Shown in pieces: positions 20,782-30,500 of a stretch of DNA of 64,000 nucleotides (its first letter is position 1; the number at the start of each line of letters is the position of its first letter). A program made the position numbers and the translations under genes. The notes below the pieces were generated by a model. That model made no database searches. It saw nothing but the letters and a program-made list of their open reading frames with translations, and was not told where the DNA came from. The DNA comes from Nitratireductor indicus C115 (GTDB lineage: Bacteria; Pseudomonadota; Alphaproteobacteria; Rhizobiales; Rhizobiaceae), in assembly GCF_000300515.1 (NCBI RefSeq), contig NZ_AMSI01000005.1:62001-126000 (forward strand). The letters run 5' to 3'.

Positions 20782-21993
20782 TCAACCACCTGCCCCGGCC
20801 CTCGCCTTCGCGAAATAACCGATTGCGGTGACGATTGCATCCATTGTCTTCGATCTCCACGCCGGATCGCGCAGTTGCGCTTCATCCTTCTCATTCGAAA
20901 GATATCCCAGTTCAAGAAGAACCGAAGGGATATCGGGAGCGCGCAAGACGCGAAATCCGGCATAGCGATGCGGATTGTTGACCATGTGAAGCGTATGCGA
21001 CAGCTCGCCGACCAGATTGCGGGCAAAGCGGATCGAGAAAGCGTGCGTTTCGCGGCGAATGAGCTCAACGAGAATATCCTCGACCTCATCCTTTCTTTCT
21101 TCCACAACCATGCCCGCGATCTCATCGGACAGGTTTTCGCGCGCAGCAGTGGCAGCGGCCTCCGCATCGGACGCCTTGTCCGAGACAGTATAGACCGTCG
21201 CGCCGCGCATGTTGCGCAGCCCGATTGCATCCGCATGGATGGAGATGAAGAGATCGGCGTCATGTTCGCGCGCGATACGCACGCGCTGATCCAGGCGCAG
21301 GAAACGATCCGCGTCGCGAGTCAGGACAACCTTGTAACGTTCTGTTTCTTCAAGTTTTTTCTTCAATTCCAACGCGAAAAGAAGCGTGATCGTTTTCTCG
21401 ACCGTTCCGTTGATGCCGCGCGCGCCACCATCCGCTCCGCCATGCCCCGCGTCGAGCACGACGGTGAAGCGCTCGTCCTGCTCCACGGTATCGACAGGCG
21501 CCTTAAGCCCGGACGCATCAGCCCCACTCGCACTCCCGCCCATGCTGTTGCGCAGGGCAATATCGAAATCCTTGCGTGAAGCGGCCTTCAGGCCGATCAT
21601 CAGGCGATATCCTTCGGAATTCTCGTTCTTGACGGTTTCGACGGCTTCTACGGCAAAAGGCCCCACTGTCCTGAAGACGATACGCGCCCGCTTTTCGTCC
21701 AGGGCGCCGTATTGAACCGCGCTTACAAGGCCGCGCGCTTCCAGCTCGCGCTGATCGAAAGCGAATTCAGTCTTCGGCAGGTCGAGCACGAGCCGATAGG
21801 GATCACGCAGCAGGAACCATCTGGCGCCCGGGTCACGATCGAAATGCATGACGATCCGCGTATATTGCTGATCGCCTGCCATCTTGTAGTCGAATGCCTT
21901 GAAGGCCTTGTCCTCGGCACGCGCGGAAAGCATGCACAGAAAAAGTGCGGCAAGGAGCGCCGCCATGAACATCGCCGTTCTGTTCAAAACCAT
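20782..21993 (-). CDS. amiC: N-acetylmuramoyl-L-alanine amidase (AmiC type)
   Basis: Periplasmic zinc amidase of 403 residues that cuts the peptide from muramic acid during cell separation. A signal peptide (MVLNRTAMFMAALLAALF to LSARA) is followed by an AMIN domain (about 30-150) and an Amidase_3 domain (about 190-400). Zinc and catalytic residues are visible in DAGHGGADGG, GTVEKTITL, SIHADA and LLELGYLSN. I chose the ATG at 21993 with GGAG upstream; an ATG at 22020 would add nine residues. It diverges from rne and is followed by mrcA. Confidence 0.92.
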   Translation of the reverse strand: MVLNRTAMFMAALLAALFLCMLSARAEDKAFKAFDYKMAGDQQYTRIVMHFDRDPGARWFLLRDPYRLVLDLPKTEFAFDQRELEARGLVSAVQYGALDEKRARIVFRTVGPFAVEAVETVKNENSEGYRLMIGLKAASRKDFDIALRNSMGGSASGADASGLKAPVDTVEQDERFTVVLDAGHGGADGGARGINGTVEKTITLLFALELKKKLEETERYKVVLTRDADRFLRLDQRVRIAREHDADLFISIHADAIGLRNMRGATVYTVSDKASDAEAAATAARENLSDEIAGMVVEERKDEVEDILVELIRRETHAFSIRFARNLVGELSHTLHMVNNPHRYAGFRVLRAPDIPSVLLELGYLSNEKDEAQLRDPAWRSKTMDAIVTAIGYFAKARAGAGG

Positions 21994-22658
21994 GTTTCTC
22001 CGGTGCGTCGCCAGGGACATCGTCGAATCAGGGACCATTTGGTATGGAAAGGCGGTGATTTTGGGGCCCGAATCACTGCAGCACGGGTCCATAAGCTTCG
22101 CAAACCACATTGTTGATAGGCAATCAACAATGGCCTTCACGAAGAGGCCGACATTTTGCCCAGCACGGCTGCCGCAGGGGCAGCCGATGGAAATACGGGT
22201 TGCCAACGCATTTGCCAGAACATAAAAGCGTCTTGAATCATCGCGCTACTCGTCCTCAATAGTGTCCGCGCTGACACCGGCGATGAAAGATGGGGCGAAC
22301 CATTTCTGCCGCCGCACCTCGCGCCGTCATATTGTGCACGAGCGGTGATTCAGAGGAATTTCTCAGGGTCCTTCCCCACGATGGAAGCTCTGACTTCAAG
22401 AAACGGTGGGTCTTAACACCTGCTGGCTCGCTGTGAGCAAAAGCTGGCCCGCTGCTCGGGCCTTAGTTGAAACGGTTCTGCCGGGCGATGTAATGGCTGC
22501 AGGCGCGATAGAGAAAAGCTCCAGACTAACATGCCCCGTTCATTCGGGAGCTCGGACTTTTTTCGCGCGGTTGCCGGCGCCAGCGGACCTCAAATTATCC
22601 GACACCGACAGTCCTTACGGCTTGAGGCTTTCGCGCGGTGCCGGGGAGACAAGAATTA
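21994..22658. other. Divergent amiC-rne intergenic region and rne leader
   Basis: About 665 bases between divergent start codons. No credible gene on either strand. A long 5' leader on rne would fit the known autoregulation of RNase E through its own leader in E. coli, but I could not fold this region reliably. It must hold promoters for both genes. Confidence 0.5.
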
Positions 22659-25427
22659 ATGCCGAACAAAATGCTTATAGACGCCTCCCATCCGGAGGAA
22701 ACAAGGGTCGTCGTCCTTCGCGGTAACCGCATCGAAGAATTCGATTTCGAATCGCAAGACAAGAAGCAGCTCAGGGGAAACATCTATCTGGCGCGCGTAA
22801 CGCGCGTCGAACCCTCGCTTCAGGCGGCGTTCGTTGAATATGGAGGCAACCGGCACGGTTTCCTCGCCTTCAGCGAAATCCATCCCGATTACTATCAAAT
22901 TCCTGTTGCCGACCGGCAGGCCTTGATCGACGCAGAGGCAGAAGAGGCCAAGGCGGAAGACGAGGACGAGGAAAACGAAGCCCGTCAAGCCCAGAAGGGC
23001 GGACGCAAGCGGCGGCGCGCCAACACCAAGAAGTCCCCCCGCAAAGAAGCCGGCAAAGCCGATAACGGGGCCGACGACGAGGCAAAGGACGAGACCGACG
23101 GCGAGGACAGCCCGGCCGCCATCGCGGCAGAGGTTTCCGACGAAACGGTTTCTGAAGAAGTGCGCGAAGACGCCTCGGGTTCCGACGACAGCGCCGCCAA
23201 TGGCAACGAAAACGGTGGCGACGACGACCATGTCGACACGGTCGGCGCGGAAGATGCGCTCGACGAGGCGCAAAACCGCCGGCGTCCGGCGCGCAAGAAC
23301 TACAAGATTCAGGAAGTTATCAAGCGCCGTCAGATTCTGCTCGTGCAGGTGGTCAAGGAAGAGCGCGGCAACAAAGGCGCCGCCCTGACGACCTATCTGT
23401 CGCTGGCCGGCCGGTACTCCGTCCTGATGCCCAACACGGCGCGTGGCGGCGGCATTTCGCGCAAGATCACCAATGTTCAGGACCGCAAGCGGCTCAAGGA
23501 CATCGTGCGCCACCTCGAAGTGCCGGAGGGCATGGGCGTTATCCTGCGCACGGCAGGCGCCAACCGCACCAAGGTCGAGGTCAAGCGGGACTACGACTAT
23601 CTGATGCGCCTTTGGGAGAAGGTGCGCGGCCTGACGCTCGAATCGACGGCGCCCGCCCTCGTCTATGAGGAAGGCAGCCTGATCAAGCGTTCGGTGCGCG
23701 ACCTCTACAACAAGGATATCGGCGAAATCCTTGTGGCAGGCGAGGAAGGCTATCGCGAAGCCAAGGACTTCATGCGCATGCTCATGCCGAGCCATGCAAA
23801 GGTCGTCCAGCCCTATCGCGAGGTCACGCCGATCTTTGCGGGCAACGGCATCGAGGCACAGCTCGACCGTATGCTGCAGCCGCAGGTGACGTTGAAGTCC
23901 GGCGGCTACATTATCATCAACCAGACAGAAGCTCTGGTGGCAATCGATGTGAACTCCGGTCGCTCGACCAAGGAACATTCCATCGAAGACACCGCGCTGC
24001 AGACCAATCTGGAAGCGGCGGAGGAAGTCGCCCGCCAACTCCGCCTGCGCGATCTGGCCGGTCTCATCGTGATCGATTTCATCGACATGGAAGAGAACCG
24101 CAACAACCGTGCGGTGGAAAAGCGCCTCAAGGATTGCCTGAAGAACGATCGTGCCCGCATCCAGGTGGGGCGCATCTCGCATTTCGGCCTTCTGGAGATG
24201 TCACGCCAGCGCATCCGTGCCAGCGTTCTGGAAAGCACGATGCAGCCCTGCCCCCATTGCGGCGGCACCGGGCAGATCCGCTCGGATTCCTCTGTGGCGC
24301 TCTATGTGGTGCGCTCCATCGAGGAGTATCTGCTCAAGGACGCACGCAACGACATCGTGGTGCGCACGCCGGCTGCGACGGCGCTCTATCTGCTCAATCA
24401 GAAGCGGGCCAACCTCATCGAGATGGAGAGCCGCTTCGGCGTTTCCATCATGGTCGAGGCGGACGATGAGGTGGGCGCACAGCATTTCGCCATCGTCAAG
24501 AAACAGCTCGCCGACAAATCCGCCCATGAGGCACCCGCCGCACCGGTGATTGCCCATGTGGAGATCGAGGATGAGGAGGAAGAGGCTCCCATTCCCGAGG
24601 TAAACGAAAACGAGGACGGTGAAGGCCGCAAGCGGCGGCGCAAGCGCAAACGCCGCGGCGGGCGCAACCGCAACGGCAACGCGCAGGCCGAACAGGCCAA
24701 TGGCGATCAGATTGCCGAGAACACCGATGCCGAAACTGACGACGGCGAGGTTGTGGCCGCTTCACCGGCTGAAGATGGCGATGAAAACGCCGCTCAGGCA
24801 GAGGGCACGGGCGAGCGCAAGAAGCGTCATCGCGGCAAGCGCGGCGGTCGCCGCAATCGCCGTGGCGAACAGCAGGCCGAGACAACGGGTGAGACCGAAG
24901 GCGACGCCGCCGAAGGTACCGCCGAGGCAGGAGCCGAGCTTTCCGGCCAGTCCGATGAGGTGACCGAAACGGAAACCGCCGTTGCGGATGCCGCGAACAC
25001 CGTGGAGGCTGATGCGCCGGTTGCCGCCGAGGTGGCAGCGCCCGAGGCCACCGAGGACGAGAAGCCCGCCAAGAAGCCGCGCCGGCGTACACGTAAGGCC
25101 GCAGCGAAGGATGAGGCGGGGGAGGCTCCGGCTGCAGCAGGAGAGACCGTGGCAACCGAGGCGGTCTCAGAAACGGCAGATGAGGAAAAGCCGGCCAAGG
25201 CCCCTGCCCGCAAACGCGCAGCACCGCGCCGCAAGGCGAAGGCGGAAGCGGAAGCCGAAACCAAGGCGGAGGTCGTGGCCGAGCCAGAGGTCGAGACAAA
25301 AGCCGACACTGCAGCGGCCGAAACCAAGGAACCAGCCAAGCTCGAGCCGGTGGTTTCTTCTTCCGAGTCTGCAAACGCCGATGCGCCGCGCAAAACCGGC
25401 TGGTGGCAGCGCAAGGGCTTCCTCTGA
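22659..25427 (+). CDS. rne: Ribonuclease E
   Basis: Endoribonuclease of 922 residues that starts mRNA decay and processes rRNA and tRNA. The N-terminus MLIDASHPEETRVVVL and the S1 domain are typical. The S1 domain is split by an acidic and basic low-complexity insert of about 120 residues (roughly 87-210). The catalytic DNase-I-like part carries VAIDVNSGRS and VIDFIDM with the metal-binding aspartates, and the zinc link is CPHCGGTG. Residues about 620-922 are a disordered tail of Ala, Glu, Lys and Arg, the expected scaffold of the degradosome. The ATG at 22659 has GGGGAG upstream. Confidence 0.96.
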   Translation: MPNKMLIDASHPEETRVVVLRGNRIEEFDFESQDKKQLRGNIYLARVTRVEPSLQAAFVEYGGNRHGFLAFSEIHPDYYQIPVADRQALIDAEAEEAKAEDEDEENEARQAQKGGRKRRRANTKKSPRKEAGKADNGADDEAKDETDGEDSPAAIAAEVSDETVSEEVREDASGSDDSAANGNENGGDDDHVDTVGAEDALDEAQNRRRPARKNYKIQEVIKRRQILLVQVVKEERGNKGAALTTYLSLAGRYSVLMPNTARGGGISRKITNVQDRKRLKDIVRHLEVPEGMGVILRTAGANRTKVEVKRDYDYLMRLWEKVRGLTLESTAPALVYEEGSLIKRSVRDLYNKDIGEILVAGEEGYREAKDFMRMLMPSHAKVVQPYREVTPIFAGNGIEAQLDRMLQPQVTLKSGGYIIINQTEALVAIDVNSGRSTKEHSIEDTALQTNLEAAEEVARQLRLRDLAGLIVIDFIDMEENRNNRAVEKRLKDCLKNDRARIQVGRISHFGLLEMSRQRIRASVLESTMQPCPHCGGTGQIRSDSSVALYVVRSIEEYLLKDARNDIVVRTPAATALYLLNQKRANLIEMESRFGVSIMVEADDEVGAQHFAIVKKQLADKSAHEAPAAPVIAHVEIEDEEEEAPIPEVNENEDGEGRKRRRKRKRRGGRNRNGNAQAEQANGDQIAENTDAETDDGEVVAASPAEDGDENAAQAEGTGERKKRHRGKRGGRRNRRGEQQAETTGETEGDAAEGTAEAGAELSGQSDEVTETETAVADAANTVEADAPVAAEVAAPEATEDEKPAKKPRRRTRKAAAKDEAGEAPAAAGETVATEAVSETADEEKPAKAPARKRAAPRRKAKAEAEAETKAEVVAEPEVETKADTAAAETKEPAKLEPVVSSSESANADAPRKTGWWQRKGFL

Positions 25428-25482
25428 GGTCTGGCCTCTCAATGCACCCGTGGTGAACGGGGCATACGGAATGAAATGAACG

Positions 25483-25514
25483 GGACCGGCTCGATGAGCC
25501 GGTCCTTTTTCTTT
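25483..25514 (+). terminator. Intrinsic terminator of rne
   Basis: GGACCGGCTC (25483-25492), loop GAT, GAGCCGGTCC (25496-25505), then TTTTTCTTT. A perfect 10-base stem. Confidence 0.93.
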
Positions 25515-25528
25515 CCGCAGCGTCCAAA

Positions 25529-25568
25529 GGCGCCGATCAAAACTCCATGATCGGCGCCTGTTTTGTCT
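25529..25568 (+). terminator. Second terminator-like hairpin between rne and the M48 gene
   Basis: GGCGCCGATCA (25529-25539) and TGATCGGCGCC (25548-25558) form a perfect 11-base stem with an 8-base loop, followed by TGTTTTGTCTTT. It ends only about 36 bases before the start codon of the next gene, so it is either a backup terminator for rne or an attenuator of the protease gene. Confidence 0.75.
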
Positions 25569-25603
25569 TTCCAACGCCTTTTTGCTCGTCTACCTATCGG
25601 GCC

Positions 25604-26995
25604 ATGTGGAAAAAATGGCCCCTCTTCCGGTTGTCTTCGTCCCGTTTTGCGGCGCTTTTTCTGGCTTGCGCGCATGTCTTCGTCTTTGCGGCGCCGCCGG
25701 CCGCCGTGGCGCAGCAACGTGTCGCCATCGTCCGCGATGCCGAGATCGAGGCGCTCGTTACCGAATATGCGCGTCCCATCCTCAAGGCGGCGGGGCTTTC
25801 ACGCTCCGGTATCGACATCGTTCTGGTCAACAACCGCAGCTTCAACGCGTTTGTGGCCGGCCGGCGCATCTTCATTCACACCGGAACGCTGATGGAAGCG
25901 GAATCGCCGAACGAGATCATCGGCATCATCGCGCATGAAGCTGGCCATATCGCCGGCGGACACCAGGAACGGTTGCGCCAGCAGATCGCCCGGGCGCAGA
26001 CCATGGCGATTGTGGCCGCGCTTGTCGGGCTTGGTGCCGGTGTCGCCGGCGCGGCCTCCAAGTCGGGAGACCTGGCGCAGGCGGGCGTAGGCATCGCTGC
26101 AGGCGGTGCAGAGATCGCGCGGCGCGGTCTGTTGAGCTATCAGCGTTCGGAAGAGGCAACCGCCGACCGCACCGCGATCGACTATCTCAACAAGACCGGA
26201 CAATCCGCCAAGGGCATGTTGACCACCTTCCAGCGGCTCGCAGGTGGAATGGCGCTCGCCGGCGTGAATGTGGACCCCTATCAGGTCAGCCACCCCCTGC
26301 CGCGCGAGCGTATCGCCAATCTTGAGGAACAGGCCCGCAAGAGCCCCTATTTCGACCGCAAGGATCCTCCGGAACTGCAACTGCGCCACGATATGATGCG
26401 GGCGAAGGTCGCCGCCTATACCGAGGGCGCGCAGGCTGTGCCCCGCCTTTTCCGCAAGGATCCGAACGGCATTCCCGCACGCTATGGAAATGCGATCTCG
26501 ACCTATCTTACCGGCAATCCGCGCGATGCGCTGAAGAAGGCCGATGCACTCATCTCGTCCATGCCGCGCAATCCCTATCTTCAGGAGCTGCGCGGCGATG
26601 TCCTCATCAAGCTCAACCGGGCCGAGGAGGCGGCGAACGCCTATGCGAAGGCCATCGCGCTTGCGCCTGGAACACCGGGGCTGCTGCAGGTCGGCTACGG
26701 GCAAGCACTGCTTGCGACCGGAAAGCCCACACTTGTGAAAAAGGCGGCATCGGAGCTTGCCACCGGATTATCGCGCGAACCCGAATTCGCCAATGGCTAC
26801 CGCTATCTCGCACAGGCCTATGGACAGAGCGGCGATATTGCGGCGGCAGACCTCGCAACCGCCGAGGGGCATTTCCATTCGGGCCAATATCGCGATGCAA
26901 AAATTTTCGCGATGCGGGCACAACAGAAGATGAAGCGCGGCTCACCCGGCTGGCTGCGCGCCCAGGATATCGTTCAATACAAGCAGCCGCGTTAG
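25604..26995 (+). CDS. Periplasmic M48 metalloprotease with TPR repeats (BepA/YfgC-like)
   Basis: Protein of 463 residues. An N-terminal signal peptide (about 1-37, ending PAAVAQ) leads into an M48 peptidase domain with the zinc motif HEAGH at residues 111-115 and a downstream EEATADR segment that supplies the third ligand. The C-terminal 170 residues contain TPR-like repeats (NPYLQELRGDVLIKLNRAEE and following). This layout is that of BepA, a protease and chaperone of outer-membrane protein assembly; function here is inferred. The ATG at 25604 has no strong ribosome site. Confidence 0.88.
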   Translation: MWKKWPLFRLSSSRFAALFLACAHVFVFAAPPAAVAQQRVAIVRDAEIEALVTEYARPILKAAGLSRSGIDIVLVNNRSFNAFVAGRRIFIHTGTLMEAESPNEIIGIIAHEAGHIAGGHQERLRQQIARAQTMAIVAALVGLGAGVAGAASKSGDLAQAGVGIAAGGAEIARRGLLSYQRSEEATADRTAIDYLNKTGQSAKGMLTTFQRLAGGMALAGVNVDPYQVSHPLPRERIANLEEQARKSPYFDRKDPPELQLRHDMMRAKVAAYTEGAQAVPRLFRKDPNGIPARYGNAISTYLTGNPRDALKKADALISSMPRNPYLQELRGDVLIKLNRAEEAANAYAKAIALAPGTPGLLQVGYGQALLATGKPTLVKKAASELATGLSREPEFANGYRYLAQAYGQSGDIAAADLATAEGHFHSGQYRDAKIFAMRAQQKMKRGSPGWLRAQDIVQYKQPR

Positions 26996-27102
26996 GGCAG
27001 CCGCGTTAGGGGCAGCCGCTTTAGAGCTGATACCGATGAACCTTTCTGCCGCTCACGGCACACAGACTTGAAACCGTTTCTCACCAAGAACTGGAACCGA
27101 AT

Positions 27103-27870
27103 ATGCGAATTTCACAAAAAGCCGGCGTTCTCCTGACCGCCACCGCGCTTCTGGTCTCCCCGCTTTCCGGCGTTGCACAGTCAACAGCCGCCGAGCTGGA
27201 CCGCGCTGAAGTCGAGACGATCGTGCGCGAATATCTGCTTGCCAACCCCGAAATCATGCTTGAAGTGCAGGATGCGCTTGAGAAGAAGCAGCGCGAACAG
27301 CAGGAAGTCGCGCAGCGCGCCGTTCTTGAAAGCGAGCGGGAAGCCATCTTCAGCAGCGCTTATGACGGCGTGATCGGCAATCCGGATGCGCCTGTCACCG
27401 TCGTCGAGTTCTTCGATTACAATTGCGGTTTCTGCAAGCGCGCCCTTGGCGACATGCAGGCTCTGGTCGAGGAAAACAAGGATGTGCGCTTCGTCCTGAA
27501 GGAGTTCCCGATCCTTTCGCCTGAATCGCGCGAGGCCCATGTGGTATCGATGGCCGTGCATGCGGCCGCCCCGGACAAATACGCTGAATTCCACCAGAAG
27601 CTCCTCGGCGGAGAGGCCCGCGCGAACGGCGAGCTTGCCATGCAGATCGCCACCGGCCTCGGCATCGATGAGACCGCCATTCGCGAACATATGAAGGATG
27701 CCAAGATCCAGGAAGTCTTCGGAAAGACCTACGATCTCGCCAACAAGCTGGCCGTGACCGGCACCCCGGCCTATGTCATCGGCAATGAAGTCGTCTTCGG
27801 AGCCCTGGGCAAGGCTACGCTGGAGGAGAAGATCGAGGAAGCCCGCGCTTGCCTGACGACGAAATGCTGA
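27103..27870 (+). CDS. DsbA-family thiol-disulfide oxidoreductase
   Basis: Secreted protein of 255 residues with a signal peptide (about 1-26, SGVAQS). Residues 33-85 form a charged helical segment, as in the ScsC/Com1-like group. The thioredoxin-like domain carries the redox motif CGFC at residues 108-111 in VEFFDYNCGFCKRA, and a cis-proline loop GTPAYVIG near residue 220. It probably forms or isomerises disulfides in periplasmic proteins. It follows the M48 protease in the same direction after about 107 bases. Confidence 0.9.
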   Translation: MRISQKAGVLLTATALLVSPLSGVAQSTAAELDRAEVETIVREYLLANPEIMLEVQDALEKKQREQQEVAQRAVLESEREAIFSSAYDGVIGNPDAPVTVVEFFDYNCGFCKRALGDMQALVEENKDVRFVLKEFPILSPESREAHVVSMAVHAAAPDKYAEFHQKLLGGEARANGELAMQIATGLGIDETAIREHMKDAKIQEVFGKTYDLANKLAVTGTPAYVIGNEVVFGALGKATLEEKIEEARACLTTKC

Positions 27871-27953
27871 GCCTCTTTCGGCAATTTTCAGATGGCGCGT
27901 CTGCCTGACGATCGGAAACCGGCTTTCAACAAGCGCAATGCGCAATTGCATAA

Positions 27954-27999
27954 TTTACAGCGCCTCTTGTGCGTCCTAAAGGACGCATGGCGCTGTAAA
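27954..27999. repeat. Intergenic palindrome, family B copy 1 (RIME/BRIME-like)
   Basis: The outer arms TTTACAGCGCC and GGCGCTGTAAA pair perfectly over 11 bases, and inside them TGCGTCC and GGACGCA pair around a TAAA loop. A relative lies at 41941-41984. The pattern (CTGTAnAGTGC edge) is like the intergenic mosaic elements known from Rhizobiales. Confidence 0.7.
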
Positions 28000-28062
28000 G
28001 TGCCTATAAGGCCTTTGTGGACAGAGCAAGAAGCCCCTTGCCATCTTTGCGACGCGGTCTAA

Positions 28063-28078
28063 GCCCTCTATAGAGGGC
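28063..28078. promoter_or_regulatory. 16-base perfect palindrome upstream of aroQ
   Basis: GCCCTCTATAGAGGGC is perfectly symmetric and lies 36-51 bases before the aroQ start codon. It could be an operator overlapping the promoter of the aroQ-accB-accC operon. No regulator can be named. Confidence 0.4.
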
Positions 28079-28113
28079 GCTTGATTGTGCCGCGCGGGGC
28101 CAAGGGGACTTTT

Positions 28114-28557
28114 ATGGCAAAAACGGTCTTCATTCTGAACGGACCCAATTTGAACATGCTTGGCAGACGGGAGCCGGGTATCTATGGAGCCCTCTCTCTC
28201 GAGGCCATCGAGAAGATGTGCGCCGAAAAGGCAGCCGTGCTCGGCCTGGAGCCCGTGTTCCGCCAATCCAACCACGAGGGCGATCTGGTGGACTGGGTTC
28301 AGGAAGCCGGCGACAAGGCTGTCGGGGCGATCATCAATCCGGGCGCCTATGGGCACACGTCAATCGCGCTGCACGATGCGGTGCGCGCGGTCGATCCTCT
28401 CCCCGTCATCGAGGTGCATATCTCGAACATTCATGCGCGGGAGCCCTTTCGGCATCGCTCGATGCTCGCGCCCGCTGCAACAGGTATGATTTGCGGTCTG
28501 GGCACAATCGGTTATGTACTCGCGCTCGATGCGCTTGCCGCCCGCCTGCAGGGCTGA
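28114..28557 (+). CDS. aroQ: Type II 3-dehydroquinate dehydratase
   Basis: Enzyme of 147 residues of the shikimate pathway that dehydrates 3-dehydroquinate. Type II signatures are complete: [17 protein letters not shown] with the catalytic tyrosine, [23 protein letters not shown], and [11 protein letters not shown] followed by RHRS with the catalytic histidine. The ATG at 28114 has AAGGGGAC upstream. It heads an operon with accB and accC, an order common in alphaproteobacteria. Confidence 0.96.
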   Translation: MAKTVFILNGPNLNMLGRREPGIYGALSLEAIEKMCAEKAAVLGLEPVFRQSNHEGDLVDWVQEAGDKAVGAIINPGAYGHTSIALHDAVRAVDPLPVIEVHISNIHAREPFRHRSMLAPAATGMICGLGTIGYVLALDALAARLQG

Positions 28558-28576
28558 AAACAAACAGGACGAAAAA

Positions 28577-29047
28577 ATGTCGACAAAAAAACCTGGCATC
28601 GATCAGCAACTCATTCGTGAGCTCGCGACGATCCTCAACGAGACGCAGCTGACCGAGATCGAAGTGGAGCAGGACGACCTGCGCATACGCGTCTCCAAGC
28701 AGTCTCCGGCAGCCGCGGTTCAGGCCTATGCGCCAGCGCCTGCCCCGGTTGCTGCCGCGCCAGCAGCGGCTGCGCCGCGCGCCGGCGACGAGAAGCCTGC
28801 TGCAGCCGATTCCAAGAATGCCGTTCCCTCGCCCATGGTCGGCACGGCATACCGGTCGCCGGCTCCCGGCGCCAACGCCTTCATCGAGATCGGCCAGACC
28901 GTCCGCGAAGGCCAGACGCTTCTCATCATCGAAGCCATGAAAACGATGAACCAGATTCCCGCGCCGCGCTCCGGTACGGTGACCGCGATCCTTTTCGAGG
29001 ACGCGCAGCCGGTCGAATATGGCGAGCCGCTGGTCGTGATCGAATAG
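28577..29047 (+). CDS. accB: Biotin carboxyl carrier protein of acetyl-CoA carboxylase
   Basis: BCCP of 156 residues. The N-terminal 40 residues are helical, then comes an Ala/Pro linker (about 44-72) and the biotinyl domain. The biotinylated lysine is K122 in EAMKTMN. It carries carboxybiotin between AccC and the AccAD transferase for malonyl-CoA synthesis. It starts 19 bases after aroQ. Confidence 0.97.
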   Translation: MSTKKPGIDQQLIRELATILNETQLTEIEVEQDDLRIRVSKQSPAAAVQAYAPAPAPVAAAPAAAAPRAGDEKPAAADSKNAVPSPMVGTAYRSPAPGANAFIEIGQTVREGQTLLIIEAMKTMNQIPAPRSGTVTAILFEDAQPVEYGEPLVVIE

Positions 29048-29063
29048 GCCGGGACCTCAGCGT

Positions 29064-30407
29064 ATGTTTCACAAGATTCTCATCGCCAATCGGGGCGAAA
29101 TCGCACTCCGCGTACTGCGCGCGGCCAAGGAGCTCGGCATCAAGACGGTGGCCGTTCACTCCACGGCAGATGCCGACGCGATGCATGTGCGGCTGGCCGA
29201 TGAAAGCGTCTGCATCGGTCCCCCGCCCTCGCGCGAGAGCTATCTGAACATCCATCAGATTCTGGCGGCCTGCGAAATTACCGGCGCCGATGCCATTCAC
29301 CCTGGCTATGGCTTCCTGTCGGAGAATGCCAAATTCGCCGACATTCTGGCAGCCCACAACATCACCTTCATCGGCCCCTCGGCCGATCACATCCGCATCA
29401 TGGGCGACAAGATCACCGCCAAGAAGACGGCGAAGGATCTGGGTATTCCTGTCGTTCCGGGTTCGGATGGCGCGGTTACCGACGAAGAGGACGCCAAGCG
29501 GATTGCCGCCGATATCGGCTATCCGGTCCTCATCAAGGCTTCGGCCGGCGGCGGCGGACGCGGCATGAAGGTTGCCAAGACGGAAGCCGATCTTGCAGAA
29601 GCGCTTGCCACGGCGCGCAGCGAAGCGGGCGCCGCCTTCGGCGACGATGCCGTCTATATCGAGAAATATCTCGAAAAGCCGCGCCATATCGAGGTGCAGG
29701 TGATGGGCGACGGAGCTGGCAGGGCGATCCATCTCGGCGAGCGCGACTGTTCGCTGCAGCGCCGCCACCAGAAGGTCTGGGAAGAGGCCAATTCTCCCGC
29801 TCTCAACATCGAGCAGCGAACGAGGATCGGCGATACGGTCGCCACCGCCATGGCCAATCTCGGTTATTCCGGTGCTGGCACGATCGAGTTCCTCTACGAG
29901 AACGGCGAGTTCTATTTCATCGAGATGAACACCCGCCTGCAGGTGGAGCATCCGGTGACGGAGGCGATCACCGGGATCGACCTGGTGCATGAGCAAATCC
30001 GCGTGGCGTCGGGCGGCGGCTTGTCTTGCACGCAGGACGAAGTGCGCTTCGAAGGGCATGCCATCGAATGCCGCATCAATGCCGAGGACCCGCGCACCTT
30101 CACGCCCTCGCCGGGCACGATCTCGCATTTCCATACGCCCGGTGGTCTGGGTATCCGTGTCGATTCGGGCGTCTATTCGGGCTATCGCATTCCCCCTTAT
30201 TACGACAGCCTGATCGGCAAGCTGATCGTGCATGGGCGCAATCGCGTGGAGTGCATGATGCGGCTACGCCGCGCGCTCGACGAATTCGTCGTGGACGGCA
30301 TCAAGACGACGCTGCCGCTCTTCCAGGACCTCGTCGGCAACCCCGATATCGCCAATGGCGACTACGACATCCATTGGCTGGAAAACTATCTGGCGAAAGA
30401 AAACTGA
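29064..30407 (+). CDS. accC: Biotin carboxylase subunit of acetyl-CoA carboxylase
   Basis: ATP-grasp enzyme of 447 residues that carboxylates biotin on AccB. It begins [19 protein letters not shown], typical of AccC. The ATP-binding glycine loop [12 protein letters not shown] lies near residue 160 and the catalytic segment [14 protein letters not shown] near residue 290. It follows accB after 16 bases. Confidence 0.97.
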   Translation: MFHKILIANRGEIALRVLRAAKELGIKTVAVHSTADADAMHVRLADESVCIGPPPSRESYLNIHQILAACEITGADAIHPGYGFLSENAKFADILAAHNITFIGPSADHIRIMGDKITAKKTAKDLGIPVVPGSDGAVTDEEDAKRIAADIGYPVLIKASAGGGGRGMKVAKTEADLAEALATARSEAGAAFGDDAVYIEKYLEKPRHIEVQVMGDGAGRAIHLGERDCSLQRRHQKVWEEANSPALNIEQRTRIGDTVATAMANLGYSGAGTIEFLYENGEFYFIEMNTRLQVEHPVTEAITGIDLVHEQIRVASGGGLSCTQDEVRFEGHAIECRINAEDPRTFTPSPGTISHFHTPGGLGIRVDSGVYSGYRIPPYYDSLIGKLIVHGRNRVECMMRLRRALDEFVVDGIKTTLPLFQDLVGNPDIANGDYDIHWLENYLAKEN

Positions 30408-30500
30408 TGCCGTGACGGGCGGGCCTTGCCCGCCCTCCACCGGCCTTGCCTGCCGCCCGGTTGAAGTCCGGCCGAAAATGCCCACAAGCCGGTTTGTGCA

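Noticed and set aside
22656-24182. 508-codon open frame opposite rne
   Set aside because: Antisense of RNase E; its apparent features follow from rne codon bias.
24600-25400. Possible DNA repeat array at the end of rne
   Set aside because: The Ala/Glu/Lys-rich codons look repetitive but are not exact repeats; this is the disordered degradosome tail.
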